A stretch of DNA of 64,000 bases from JBDWFY01 sp964291365 (GCA_964291365.2 OZ219973.1:31240-95239); one strand, 5' to 3'. Shown: positions 22,691 to 34,499, numbered from the stretch's first letter. Numbers and translations are program-made. Notes: generated from the letters alone by a model not told the origin.

Positions 22691-24032
22691 ATGTTTCTCA
22701 AATTTCAGCAGATTGTGGTGGTTACTGCAGCTATTCTTGTACAAGGGATACTAGGTCTGTGATCTGATGTGTGTGGCATACTCATGAAATGATACTGAAC
22801 TATTTTATTTGTATATAGGTCAGCTCCAGTGTTTGACTTCAACAAACTTATCATGTACAGAGCACCTTTTAAAAGGACGAGATGACACAATTGAGACAAG
22901 ACTCCTCTTTTCAATGAGCTTTACCTGTCCTGGTACAATAGTGGGGTGGACAGTGGCTGGAAGAAGGAGAGAAGGAACACAGTACCCCAAGCTACAGATC
23001 TGGAGAGAAGACAGCTCACAAAGACATTATTACGACAAGCAAGGCCAGGATATTCAAGTAGATGCCAACGGATCAGCATGTGACATACTGACACAGACAT
23101 GTGGCCAAATCTTCCAGTGCAGACTAAGAGCGGCAAATCGAGTCTCTGTTAAAACTGGGGACATTCTAGGAGTGGAACTACCTCCAACTAGCCCTGGCAG
23201 TAGTGGGTTTGATCTCTTTTTTACACGCAGTCCCGACCAAGAGCACCTCAGCTTTAGAGGGCAGCTATCCTCTAGAGTGCATGCTACTACCACTTCACGT
23301 GATGGTTCGTTTCTACACATAGGTGACCAATTACTTGTGAGCTTGGAAGTCTATCAAGGTAAGCACCAGTATAAACAAATGGACATGTCAATGTAGCATT
23401 ATTATTCTTATACAGGATCGCTTAACAGGCTGGTATCAACCATAGCACCAATAGACACAGAAGTTATTTCACCCACAGACAGTCAGCAACTATGTACAGG
23501 ATACACTACTAGTGATGCGTCATCTACAACTCAGTCTGAAGCAATGCTTACAGAGAGGCAAAGTCCAGCACAACCAACTAGCATAGGACCAACTGTCAGA
23601 GATGCATCCACAACTGCTGAAGCAATACCAACAACACAAAGTACACGCAGCCGTGAATCTCTGCCCACAGAGAACATCACTTTTTCCACAGTTACGCAAA
23701 GTCCAACACAGCTGACTAGTAACAACACAACCAAAGAGAGGAGGTGTGATATGAGTTCAATGAGAAGCATACAAGTAGGAGCTGGTGTGGTTGGGGTTGC
23801 CATCACGGCTGTGGTATTAATAGCTTTTTGCCTACTAATAGCACTGGTGCACATGATCAGAAAATACAGAAGAATGATGACATTTTTCACAGGGAATTTG
23901 AAGACAGCGACTGAAGAGGGAAGAAAAGATCCTACAGCTACACAAATTAACAGTTTGTACGCGGAGCCAATACACATTATGCCAATAGAGATGAAGAGAA
24001 ATGAATGCTACGACACTAGCTATATCTATTAG
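22691..24032 (+). CDS. ST1: shared-ectodomain receptor with Ser/Thr-rich stalk and short tyrosine tail
   Basis: Three exons (22691-22754, 22819-23358, 23416-24032) give about 406 residues. Exon 1 is a hydrophobic signal peptide. Exon 2 is the shared domain (residues about 22-201) with GWTVAGR, LQIWRED, CGQIFQCRL and GDILGVELPP. Exon 3 encodes a stalk of about 115 residues rich in Thr, Ser and Pro (mucin-like), one helix at about 320-347, and a 60-residue tail ending NECYDTSYIY. The tail matches the NECY motif of ST4 and ST5. There is no EGF repeat and no kinase. It is divergent with SMC5, about 300 bases apart. Ligand unknown; the tail tyrosines suggest recruitment of SH2-type adaptors, which is inference. 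Confidence 0.85.
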
Positions 24033-24314
24033 TAACTATGAGTAGCTACAGTGTAATCACCAGTACTTGCATAATGAATATATTCATACAGCTCTCCTCT
24101 TGATTAACTTTTAAATTACTATTGATGTGAATTTTTTTGCCTGTCTATTGCTTTGAGATTTGAGTATCTACCCATGCATACCCATCTCTTCCTCCTTCAC
24201 TTCCTGTCATACAGTCAGAGCTTCCTTAATAACAGAAAGTGAAATAGTAACCTTGATCAGATCATTCTGGGCATTTCATAAGTCATATCCAGTCAGAGCG
24301 TGTCTGATAGCAGA

Positions 24315-25747
24315 ATGATTGCAAAATATCACCTGATAGTGGTAGCTCTTCTTGTACATGCAACTCTAGGTATGTCAATCAAAGCATAATATTGAGTTTC
24401 ATGCATGGACTGCTTTCCAACCACAGGTCAGCTGCAGTGCTTGAGATAACATACTTATCATGCTCAAGAGGCCTACTAAAAGGACTAGAGAACACAATTG
24501 TAACAAGATTACTCCTGTCAATGAACTTTACCTGTCCTGGTACGATAGTGGGGTGGACAGTTGCTGGAAGAAGGGAGAAGGAACACAGTACCCCAAGCTA
24601 CAGGTCTGGAGACAGAATAGCTCGCAAGTAGAATATTACCACAAGCAAGGCCAGGATATTCAAGTAGACACTGACGGAACAGCATGTGAAACTCTCACAA
24701 AACATGTCACAGTGGCCAAATCTTTCAGTGTAGACTAAGAGAAGCCAGGCGAGTCTTTGTTCAATGTGGGGATATTCTTGGAGTGGAACTACTTCCAATG
24801 ACTAGTCGCAGCGGTTTTGAGCTCTTTTTCATTATAGTCAATTCTGGTACACAAAATCATTTTATCTTTCGAAGGCAGCTGTCTTCTACAGTGCACCTCA
24901 TTGCCAGAGACGAGGTTTCATTTCGAACAACAAATGATCAATTACTTGTGAGCCTGGAAATTTATCATGGTGAGTGTGCTATGTATACTATTCACATATG
25001 GTAAGAAGTTTCTGAGAAGTATAATTATAGACCTTTTTGTGGATTGGTCATGGTTCAAGTACATTTCAAAATTTCATGCCCTCAACAACTAAAGAGTAAT
25101 TTTTGGCCACGTAATGAAGGCAACAAATTGAGATTCCATTCCTTGAAAATAAATACAGGGATCAAGGGGGTCTACATAGAGGGGCCACCAAGCTTACACA
25201 AATGGCTAATTATAGATTGAAAAATTGCTATACTTATACAGGATCTTCTAACAAATCAGCAAGTATATAAACCATTGCTCAACAACCATCATCAACTGAC
25301 CATGGCCAGAGACTAAAACTACCAATCAAATGCCAGAAATCTTCATTGCTATGGCTGACAGGTGGCTAATGATCTCAATTGCCCCACATACTGATTCAGA
25401 AGAAAGGTTATTGGTTAACAAAACCAGGGACAAGACAGACAAGATTTGCAAATTGTGCATTACGTCGATAGGTTTCCTTGCTGGAGCTAGTATAGGTGGA
25501 GCCATTATAATATCTCTGATGGTGGTGTCTACCTTTCTTTTGATACTTCTAATACGTATCACTAGGAAATAGTACAAGAAAATTATTGCGCCAAAAGACC
25601 AAAGAAATGTTGTGGCCAGAGAGACCAAATAAACTAAGACTTCAAAAACGTCTACTTGGTATTGACGATTATGAAATCAGTGATGTACATGGAATATCAA
25701 TAAATGAGAATAAGTGCTATGAAACTCCCTATGCCAATAAACTGTAA
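24315..25747 (+). pseudogene. ST2: decayed copy of an ST-type receptor
   Basis: The layout follows ST1: signal exon 24315-24369, ectodomain from 24427 to about 24968, membrane and tail from about 25242. Against ST1 the ectodomain has a one-base deletion near 24447-24457 giving an early TAA, another near 24570, and a further shift near 24700-24735 that ends in TAA after the FQCRL position. The third exon also carries stops (AGTATATAA). A helix (FLAGASIGGAIIISLMVV) and the tail end NKCYETPYANKL are still readable. Multiple independent lesions make this a pseudogene rather than an assembly error. Confidence 0.85.
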
Positions 25748-27481
25748 TGTAATATTTTTCATCTGTGTGAAATCTACTTCTGAGTATAGCTATGCATATA
25801 TTATACCAAGAACATGTGTGTTTTATTGCAGCTTGGTATATGTGTAGCAAGTAGCAAGTATTATGACATTGTTGCAAGTCTTACTCCATTTGTCTGGAAT
25901 AGAACATTATAGATACGTGTACTACTCTATGAGTACAGTATTTGAATTGCATAAACAACATGAAACTGGGCATTCCCATATGCATGGGTACATATGTATT
26001 AGTTATAGCACTGGCACGAGGGATCTATGCGATATATTGCACTGAAGCTCGAGGGCGCTTTGTGCCCGAGGGCTGAGTGCAATGTGTCGCCATAGATCCA
26101 GAGTGCACGTGCTATAACTATATTTATATCCTGAAGCTCCCCTCCATAGCAACAAGTTACTGTAAATACTAAAGTCAACTGCACAAAGAAGAACATAACT
26201 GTATAGCTGAAAACAGCAGGCTGGCTACACAGGCCTTGAAGACTGGCTGGCTACCTCACCTACGTATCAAGGCCATCTGAGTTTCTGAACACTGTACTGT
26301 GCTCTCTACTAAAGTGTAATTACTTGCTATGTGTGTACCTGATAGTCGGTATCGACAGTAGGTGTCTTCATGACCGAGACTGACAGAGCAGCTTGGACTG
26401 TACTGTATGTAGCTGGAATGCACGTGGCTAGATCTAGCGTGCGATAGCTAATGACTTCCTGATTGTTTCAATTATGGTGTCTCACCTTCCTGTATCTATG
26501 TAAACAATGTGTGCACACACTGCTGACATTGTACTACTAGTCAAGGATTGTTGCTATGTGAATTCACTCAACAGAATAGTAGACCCTCATTCTCATTGGG
26601 CAGTGACCCTGTTACTGTGGGTCCTGAAGAAATTAATATCGCACTGTAGATCCTGGGGGGATTAATATCGCACTGTTAGGAGTGTGATATTAAGCATAGC
26701 TGTATTAGTAATACTATGTAGAAGGGATATAAGTAGTTTTTGACCTACTTGGTAAAAACATTGACTAATTAAAAGTACAACCAATGACAATTTAATACTA
26801 CAACAGTTACTGTTTCAGTATATTATGCCTTGTCACTCATCAGTGCACTATATACAATGAAAGCAATATTATGCCAATATACTTCCTTAATCAACAACCG
26901 GTTGCAAAATCATCTCCCAATATGTGTACGCCTGTATATGCATGTCCCTTGTTTATCCTGATACGTAAATACCTATATTTCTCAATTAAGGGTATAGCAT
27001 AGGAAGAGACTTAAAAGCCCCACTCCATTAACATTTCCTCCCTCCTCCCCGCTCTTTCTGTCATTCAGAGGGGATTCCCCAGAGCACAATTTCTCATGAG
27101 AACCTTTAATGATGTCAGCCACTCCTCCAGAAAAAAATTACATCACACATAATAATGCTATCATAGTATAGAGATATGTAGATTCTTATGAGCAGAGGAG
27201 TCGCTCACTGTTTGCTCAATACGATATATCTGTCTCCAATGAGGTATTTTTATAACCGTCATGGGACATATTCCAGACATTTGGTTTAATGTAATGACAG
27301 AGCAGTTGTGCCAAATGGTTACATAGAATGCGTAAGGAATTAATTGCAGTTCTTTTATGTGTGTATCTTGGAACAAAGACCTACATAACATAACTACAGA
27401 TTACATGGCATTAAAACAAAGTTAACCTTTGCAATGCTTGCTACATACCACTGACATAGCTAACACTATAGCAAAAAAAAG
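25748..27481. other. Non-coding stretch between ST2 and ST3
   Basis: Holds a hairpin element at about 25997-26125 and otherwise AT-rich unique-looking DNA. From about 26993 onward (TATAGCATAGGAAGAGACTT) it aligns with the upstream regions of ST4 (29713 on) and ST5 (33438 on), including GGAACAAAGACCTACATAAC. That shared block, about 450 bases, is the best candidate for a conserved promoter region of ST3-5. Confidence 0.55.
25997..26125. mobile_element. Short hairpin element (about 130 bp)
   Basis: TTATAGCACTGGCACGAGGGATCTATG pairs with a complement ending GTGCTATAACTATA, with an inner pair GCTCGAGGGC/GCCCGAGGGC around CTTTGT. A related copy sits at 51164-51290 with the same plan (GCGAGGGAT, ATTGCACTGAA, TGTTATAACTAT). 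No coding content. Confidence 0.65.
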
Positions 27482-28839
27482 ATGATTCTGAAGTGTATGC
27501 AGATTGTGACGGCTATCGCAGTCATATCTATCTATGGTACTTCAGGTCAGTTGTGAAATTTGACTATACCATATAACAATCTCCTATATAAATTATACTC
27601 TTTGCTTCTATGAAATTTACACATAGGTCAGTTTCAGTGTTTGACATCAACTAACACATCGTGTACACAAGGGGACCACAGAGGACGACACGATACAATA
27701 GAGACAAGGCTCCTCTTTTCAATGAACTTCACCTGCCATGGCACCATAGTGGGCTGGACAGTGACTGGAAGAAAGATAGAAAGTAAAACTCAGTACCCAG
27801 AACTGCAAGTCTGGCGAGCAGACCCCTCGCAAGGATTGGACTATTACTACAAACCAGACCAAGATATTCCAGTGGATCCTGAGGGACTGGCATGTGAAAT
27901 AGTGACTCAGGCATGTGACCAAATCTTCCAGTGTAGACTAAGAGAAGCCAATCAAGTCTCTGTTCAACCAGGGGATATTCTGGGAGTGGAAATACCCCAG
28001 TTGATTAACAGTGGGTTTCTCCTTTACTTCATATCCACTCCTGGTACACAGGACCACTTCATTTATCGTCAACAGCTATCATCATCAGTGAATACATCTA
28101 CCCATTATATTCGACAGTTTGATGACCAACTACTGATCAGTCTGGAAATTGAATCAGGTGAGTGGTGCATCAATCCTTTTTAATTGTTACAAATCAGCTA
28201 ACTAATATGATTAACACATGATAACTATATCACAGCATAGGTGCCTGCAGGCCTGGGCCTACCAGGGCAATGCCTGGGTGGTTGATGCATCTCATATCTC
28301 CGTTTTTATTAAAAGTAGGCTTCACTATTGTAGAAAAATAGCCTAAGTGAGCATTTGGAGGATCATTGCTTACCATGCCCGGGCATACATCATTTTCTAC
28401 AGGTGCCAGTGTATCACAGTCTCCTAGTTCTTTTACTGATACATCTATGACTACAGCATCAACAACAAATGCCCCTACCACAGCTACTAGTGATTTCCTG
28501 ATCACCAATAACACTACAACGGACGATGTCAAAGCTACTTCCACCATAGAGGGACAAAAGGATACACTGACTGGCAGTCAAAGTACTTCACCAGGCTTAA
28601 TAACTGGAGTCGCAATAGGTGGAGCTCTCACTGGAGGCCTGATAACACTACTAGCTACTCTCATGATAGCAGCTATTGTTTGCCTAGTCAAGAAGAATCA
28701 AGATAAGCTGACACCGTTGTCAATGAACCAAATACTACAAGGAATAAACGGAGATAAAGACATGGAAGTGAAGGATGCCGAAGAGCCGATATACATGCAA
28801 TGTAATACTGTCCAACCCTGCTGTCAGCGACCAACTTGA
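27482..28839 (+). CDS. ST3: ST-type receptor with a frameshifted tail
   Basis: Exons 27482-27545, 27627-28157 and 28403-28839 give about 343 residues. Signal peptide, shared domain (GWTVTGR, LQVWRAD, CDQIFQCRL, GDILGVEIP), Thr-rich stalk, helix (about ITGVAIGGALTGGLITLL), then a tail with EEPIYMQC. Compared with ST4 and ST5 there is a net one-base gain between about 28797 and 28847. The frame runs into a stop at 28837-28839 and the usual ending NECYGTLRANAAAP is left out of frame at 28847-28893. The gene is otherwise intact and could make a receptor lacking the last tyrosine motif. Intron 2 is about 180 bases longer than in ST4 or ST5, so something was inserted there. Confidence 0.8.
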
Positions 28840-28846
28840 TGTGAGC

Positions 28847-28893
28847 ATGAACGAGTGTTATGGTACTTTACGTGCCAATGCAGCTGCTCCATA
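28847..28893 (+). pseudogene. Out-of-frame remnant of the ST3 tail
   Basis: Reads MNECYGTLRANAAAP-stop (28847-28893 region) in the frame used by ST4 and ST5, but it is downstream of the present ST3 stop. It marks the ancestral 3' end of the coding region. Confidence 0.75.
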
Positions 28894-28988
28894 GTATCAG
28901 ATTCCAAACACGACTGAACCATGAATGTTTCAAGTTAAAGTTATAGCTGTAGTGTTAAGCTACTGAGAAAATGTAGTACACATATTGT

Positions 28989-29062
28989 GTAGTGGGAAAT
29001 TTTCAGACGTTTAATTGAAGTTGGATAATTAAACTATTGGACTTTTTGAAATTTCCCACTAC
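28989..29062. repeat. 74-bp hairpin 3' of ST3 (copy 1)
   Basis: GTAGTGGGAAATTT at the left pairs with AAATTTCCCACTAC at the right, with a core containing GTTGGATAATTAAACTATTG. The same unit follows ST4 (31502-31576), occurs again at about 32030-32100, and is inverted after ST5 (35881-35945). It lies about 100-150 bases after the stop codon of these genes. Confidence 0.75.
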
Positions 29063-29168
29063 TTACATAGAGTATTATTATGCAAATTCTATTCGTAATG
29101 AAACGTCACATTCCCATATACCGAAGACATTTCCCATCTGCATATCGAGCTATAGGCATCAAATTACA

Positions 29169-29570
29169 GGCTGTATAAACTGCCTGTTTTACACCTACAC
29201 ACATTATAACTAGTAACAGAGATACAAAATACATACATGCACGAGATACTGGTGTGTATGTATGGATTCACAAACGTCACCTATCATTGACAGTTATCAT
29301 TGACAAAGCTGGCTGTATAAACTGCCTGTTTTACACCTACACACATTATAACTAGTAACAGAGATACAAAATACATACATGCACGAGATACTGGTGTGTA
29401 TGCAAGGATTCACAAACGTCACCTATCATTGATAGTTATCATTGACAAAGCTGGCTGTATAAACTGCCTGTTTTACACCTACACACATTATAACTAGTAA
29501 CAGAGATACAAAATACATACATGCACGAGATACTGGTGTGTATGCAAGGATTCACAAATGTCACCTATAC
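29169..29570 (+). repeat. 142-bp tandem repeat, about 2.8 copies
   Basis: Units start at 29169, 29311 and 29453 with GGCTGTATAAACTGCC and contain ACGAGATACTGGTGTGTATG and CACAAACGTCACC. They are nearly identical. Single partial copies lie at about 32221-32250, 33226-33313 and 36077-36192, always downstream of an ST gene, so the unit travelled with the gene duplications. It is not a CRISPR array: there are no unique spacers. Confidence 0.85.
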
Positions 29571-29574
29571 TATA

Positions 29575-29700
29575 CCATTGGAGAGGGAACGGTTAGGAAC
29601 CCACACTATGTTCACCTTCCACTGTTTCTTGTCATGGATCTATACAGGATATAATGTTCAATATATAGTGCAGTGCTTAAATCTAGGTATGTTGTCAGTA
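29575..29700 (-). pseudogene. SMC5 exon fragment carried upstream of ST4
   Basis: The sequence from GAGAGGGAACGG, with the block CACTATGTTCACCTTCCACTG and then TTTCTTGTCA, matches the start of the SMC5 hinge exon at about 22327-22384. The match continues into its flanking intron to CTAGGTATGTTGTCAGTA (22450-22475). Only about 60 exon bases are present, so it cannot encode anything. It is a passenger of segmental duplication. Confidence 0.8.
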
Positions 29701-30170
29701 CGAAGTAGAAGTGTATAGCATAGGAAGAGACTTAAAAGCCTTGTTCTGTTTCCTCCCACCTGCTTCCTATCGTTCAGAGGGGATTCTCCAGAGCAAAATT
29801 TTTCTCTTGAAAACCTTTAATGATTTCAGCCACTCCTCCAGAAAAATTACATCACGCATAGTATTTCTATTACATCATTATTATGAGCAGAGGAGTCACT
29901 CACCCTCTGCTCAGTACAACATATCTGTCTCCAATGAGGTATTTTTACAACTGTCATGAGACATATTCTCGATAGTTGGTTTTAATATAATGAACAGTAC
30001 TAGTTATGCCAAACAATTACAATCGAATGCGTAAGGAATTAATTACAGTTCTTTTATGTGTGTATCTTGGAACAAAGACCTACATAACATAACTTACATG
30101 ACACTGAAACAACCCTTGCAACGCTATAGTTACCACTGACAAAGCCGTAGCTCATGCTATAACAAAGAAG
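29701..30170. promoter_or_regulatory. Conserved upstream region of ST4
   Basis: Aligns over about 450 bases with the regions upstream of ST3 (about 26993-27480) and ST5 (about 33438-33830), including TATAGCATAGGAAGAGACTT, GAGCAGAGGAGTC and GGAACAAAGACCTACATAAC. Conservation may reflect only recent duplication. No core promoter motif is assignable. Confidence 0.45.
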
Positions 30171-31402
30171 ATGATTCCAAAGTGTATAGAGATCATGATG
30201 GTTGTTGCAGCCGTATCTATCTATGGAACTTCAGGTCAGTTGTGAAATTTGACTATATCATACAGCAATCTACTACATTTTGCCAATTAAATTTTATGAT
30301 TGTATAGGTCAGTTTCAATGTTTGACATCAACTAACATATCGTGTACACAAGGGGACTACAGAGGACGAAACAATACAATAGAGACAAGGCTCCTCTTTT
30401 CAATGAACTTCACCTGCCATGGCACCATAGTGGGCTGGACAGCAACTGGAAGAAAGATAGAAAACGGAATTCAGTACCCAGAGCTGCAAGTCTGGCGAGA
30501 AGAACCCCCGCAAAGATCAGGCTATTACTACAAACCAGACCAAGATATTCCAGTGGACCCTGAAGGACTGGCATGTGAAATAGTGACTCAGACATGTGAC
30601 CAAATCTTCCAATGTAGACTAAGAGAAGCCAACCGAGTCTCTGTTCAACCAGGAGATATTCTGGGAGTGGAACTACCTCAGTCGACCAACAGTGGGTTTT
30701 ACCTTTACTTCACATCCATTCCTGGTACACAGGACCACTTCATTTATCAACAACAGCTGTCATCACCAGTATATAAATATACCCATGATGTTAGACAGAT
30801 GGACGATCAGCTACTGATCAGTCTGGAAATTGAACCAGGTGAGTGGTCTAATAATTTGCTAATCCCCTGTGATACAACTAAGATGTATGAATGCACTAAC
30901 AGCCATAGAGTCTCCTGTTTCTACTACCGATACGTCAACGACAAATGAACCTACTACAACTAAAATTGATTTGCCGATGATGACTGAGATTATGTCAACT
31001 ACTACAGCAGATGTTACTGAAGGTAGTTCAACCACAGCTGCACAACAGCCAACTACCATCAATGCCATCAAAGATGCACTGACTTGCAGTCAAAGTATAG
31101 CACCGGGTTTAATAACTGGAGTAGCAGTAGGTGGAGTCATCATTGGAGTTTTGTTAATACTAATAGCTACTCTCATAATAGCAGCTATTGCTCGCTTGAC
31201 TAAGAAAAAACAAAGCACACTGGCACTCTTAGCAGTGAATCAAACAACACAAGAAGACAAAATGAAGGATATGGAGATGGAAAATGTTGAAGAGCCAATG
31301 TACAGCATAATACTGCCCAACTCTGCTGTTGGTGATCATCAAATGGATATGAACATGAACGAGTGTTATGGTACTCTACGTGCCAACGCAGCTGCCCCAT
31401 AG
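30171..31402 (+). CDS. ST4: intact ST-type receptor with two YxxI/L tail motifs
   Basis: Exons 30171-30234, 30308-30838 and 30903-31402 give 364 residues in one frame. Signal peptide 1-21; shared domain about 22-198 with GWTATGR, LQVWREE, CDQIFQCRL and GDILGVELPQ; Thr/Ser-rich stalk of about 65 residues; helix about 268-297 (GLITGVAVGGVIIGVLLI); basic stop-transfer TKKKQ; then a 65-residue tail. The tail has EEPMYSII and ends NECYGTLRANAAAP. Two tyrosines followed by I or L at +3 resemble immune-type tyrosine motifs, though the spacing (20 residues between them) is wider than a canonical ITAM. It is nearly identical to ST5 and clearly duplicated in tandem with it. Confidence 0.87.
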
Positions 31403-31501
31403 TAATAGATGTTGAACACAACTGAGCCATGAATGCTTCAAATTAACCTTATAGCCACAGTATTTAGCTACTGAGAAAATGTAGTACTGTACACGTATGG
31501 T

Positions 31502-31576
31502 GTAGTGGAAAAATTTTCAGGAGTTTTTTGAAGTTGGATAATTAAACTATTGGACTCCTTGAAATTTTCCCACTAC
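31502..31576. repeat. 74-bp hairpin 3' of ST4 (copy 2)
   Basis: TGTAGTGGAAAAATTTTCAG pairs with GAAATTTTCCCACTACA. The core GTTGGATAATTAAACTATTG is identical to copy 1. Confidence 0.75.
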
Positions 31577-33225
31577 AAACATTTAATATAATATATAGAG
31601 TACACATATTATGTAAATTATGATCGTAATGAACTCTTGACCAGATGCCTAGTAGCTAAAATTTAGTAAATACCGCGATTGATAATGCTGGGTCGTTTTC
31701 AGAGGCGAGCACATGCGCTATATATATATACCTCGTGCTATATATAGCCATAGCCACGCTATATATAGCCGCGCGTGGATATGGCATTATGTAAACCAAG
31801 AGACCGCATGCGATCAAGCAGCTTTATCTTGTTGGATAACGCAAAAGGAAACTTATAATGTATTCACTGGATATACGTGTGAGTTATTCTATATTTTGAG
31901 CGAATTTCACGGCCCATAATGGCTCTAGAGAGGCCCTGAAATTTTCGTAAATTACCTCATAGATTACACCATAGGTTTCATCATCATTACCTAATAACCG
32001 TAGAAAAGTAAATTGCTACTAGGCATCTGATGAAAAATTTTCAGAAGTTTTTTGAAGTTGGATAATTAAACTATTGGACTCCTTAAAAATTTCCCACTAC
32101 ATACATATAGAGTACACATATTATGCAAATTATGATCGTAATGATTCCCATAATACCACAGTAAGCTTGCTAGACATTTCCTGTCTGCATGCCAAGCATG
32201 CAATAGGCATCAAATTACAGGCTAAATAAACTGCCTGTTTTACACCTACATAATTTTTATTAATCCTCTGCGCATGCGCAGGAGGGTTAAAATAGTCAGT
32301 CTGAGTGTCTGTCTGTCTGTCTGTCTATTACTGCTCTAGCTACTCCAGTGTTGACCTCTACTGTCCAGCCTCCTTAATAACTGAATCAGTACCATACTTC
32401 AAGGTTTTGACCTGTAGATTTTGCTAAAAGCGTTTTTTGTTTGAAAGTTATGTCCAGGTTTAAGCTCATCCGCGGCCATACTGCATAGCATTCTTGGCAA
32501 GATGAACTAAGCCACACATTTCATTTCAAATGTTAAACATAGGTACTATGACGTCGTGCTATTATTAGTCATTACACTTGATCGCGCAACGCTCTCAGAG
32601 CGCTAGTGCTATGCACATGCGCTAGCTGGCTAGATCGTGACTATGACGTCATGGTGGAATAGGGTCTATTGTCGACAACACTATATGCCTTTACAGGGCG
32701 TGTCCAGGTTTAGCTAAGATAAGTGCTAAGGTATTGTAAAATATACGCATGCTTTGTGCGCGAGAAACTTTATGCAACCACGCCACTAATTAGTTAATTT
32801 TCATCAAAAATGTTTCTTTGCTCTATCTAGTGAGCTAGATCAAAGTTCTTGCTCCTGTTTGTAGCCTTTAAAGCTATAAACAGTCCAGTAAGTTTGAACA
32901 CTGTTGCAAACCATGACGTTTAGTATTTTGGCTTAGCTGAATGACAGTGTGAGCTAGCATGTACTATGGGCCTAGGGCTGAGGGGGGTGCTTGAGCACCC
33001 TGAGCACCCCCCTGGATATACTCCTGACTTTATATCTATCATTGATCATCCGGCTGTTACCTTTGATTAATAGTGAAAATAAAATTAATTATAATTGAGC
33101 TTGGTTGACCCATGCATGTAAATCCAGTCTTGTTCCCAAGCCATAAAGGTTTTTTATGTTGCACAAAAAGCATAACTTTACCACATAAAGCATCAAGCAC
33201 AGAAGGGTTTAGCACTTTAGTGTTC
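31577..33225. other. Repeat-rich non-coding stretch between ST4 and ST5
   Basis: Contains a TATATA-rich patch (31715-31770), a third hairpin copy missing its left end (about 32030-32100), a palindrome around GCGCATGCGC at 32264-32291 followed by a CTGT tract (about 32306-32326), and sequence without recognisable coding content. An inverted repeat GGGGTGCTTGAGCACCC lies near 32985-33001. No gene is supported. Confidence 0.55.
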
Positions 33226-33313
33226 ATATTATAACTAGTAACAGAGATACAAAATACATGCACACACGAGATTGGTGTGTATGTATGGATTCACAAATGT
33301 CACCTATACTATA

Positions 33314-33425
33314 CCATTGGAGAGGGAACGATTAGGAACCTGCACTATGTTTATTTCTTGTCACGGATCTATATGGGATATAAATATTCAATAGTGCAGT
33401 GCTAAAATCTAGGTATGTTGTCAGT
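33314..33425 (-). pseudogene. SMC5 exon fragment carried upstream of ST5
   Basis: GAGAGGGAACGATTAGGAAC and TTTCTTGTCACGGATCTATA followed by AAATCTAGGTATGTTGTCAG match the SMC5 hinge exon start and adjacent intron (22327-22475), and also the fragment upstream of ST4. About twelve bases (CACCTTCCACTG) are missing here. It is a non-coding passenger. Confidence 0.78.
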
Positions 33426-33832
33426 ATGAAATAGAAGGGCATAGCATATAGAAAGACTTAAAGCCCTGTTCTGCTGTTTCCCCCTCCCCCCATCGTTCAG
33501 AGGGGATTCCCCAAAGCCACTCCTCCAGAAAAATTATATCACACATAATACCACTATACTATTATACTCATTATGTAGATTCTTATGAGCAGAGGAGTCG
33601 CTCACTGTCTGCTTAGTACAACATATCTGTCTCTAATGAGGTATTATTACAACTGTCGTGAGACATATTCTCGATATTTGGTTTTAATATAATGAGCAGT
33701 TATGCCAAATAATTACAATCGAATGTGTAAGGATTTAATTGCAGTTCTCATATGTGTGTATCTTGGAACAAAGACCTACATAACATAGCTACATGACATT
33801 GAAACAACCGCTATAGTTACCACTGACAAAAT

Positions 33833-34467
33833 GCACACTGGACAAAAATTTGGATTTCATACACGTGATAGGGCAAGAATTTCGATCTAACTTGTTTAGA
33901 ATATAGCAACCGTAATCATGACAGTTCAAAATGAGAGCCTGAGATGAAAAAAAGCTAGCTAATGAGCTATATAGTATGAACTATGAGTTAGCAACCTACT
34001 CTTGCGCCGATCAACTCGTCGAGTCACCAGCACTAACGTTCATTGTGAGTGTGGCAAAATGTGCTCAGTTCCGTGCTCGCGCATCGAGCATGCGCTATTC
34101 ACTAATTCCAATAATACAGTGAGTATGGTTTTGTGGGCTGATAGTAGACAGCTAAAGGTTTACCACAGTTGGTATAATAATACAGTGCTATGTATGGTTG
34201 TCACATAGCTAATGCTTTGTTGCTATGCTAGACCAAGCTGGTTTACTAAGTAGGTTTTCTAAGTGCTAGAGGCACTTAGTAAACCTACAGGTTTCTAAGT
34301 TGGTTAGAAGCTTCAATGTGACCAATCAGATTGCAGTATTTGTTACACCTATATTCTAAACATTTCATATGTTTGCATAAATCCTGCCCTATCCTCTACC
34401 GGATATGTGTGGGAAATGTCATGTTTTGGTAAGCAGGACATGTAGGAAATCTTAGTTTGGTCCAGTG
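33833..34467. mobile_element. Insertion of about 635 bp in the ST5 upstream region
   Basis: The ST4 upstream sequence reads CACTGACAAAGCCGTAGCTC. In ST5 the same place is split between CACTGACAAAATG and AAGCTATAGCTCACGC by a block that begins CACTGGACAAAAATTTGG and ends AGTTTGGTCCAGTG. The termini are short inverted repeats ending in CACTG, like the foldback family at 3699 and 6548. Inside is a small hairpin near 34243-34290. No transposase is encoded, so this is a non-autonomous element. Confidence 0.75.
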
Positions 34468-34499
34468 TACAAGCTATAGCTCACGCTATAACAAAAAAG

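Noticed and set aside
23531..23977. A 148-codon open frame antisense to the ST1 stalk and membrane exon
   Set aside because: It is a shadow of the low-complexity Thr/Ser-rich coding strand; the plus-strand product fits the receptor family.
29169..29570. Regular repeats that could suggest a CRISPR-like array
   Set aside because: The units are 142 bp, adjoin without unique spacers and sit in a eukaryotic gene cluster; they are an ordinary tandem duplication.
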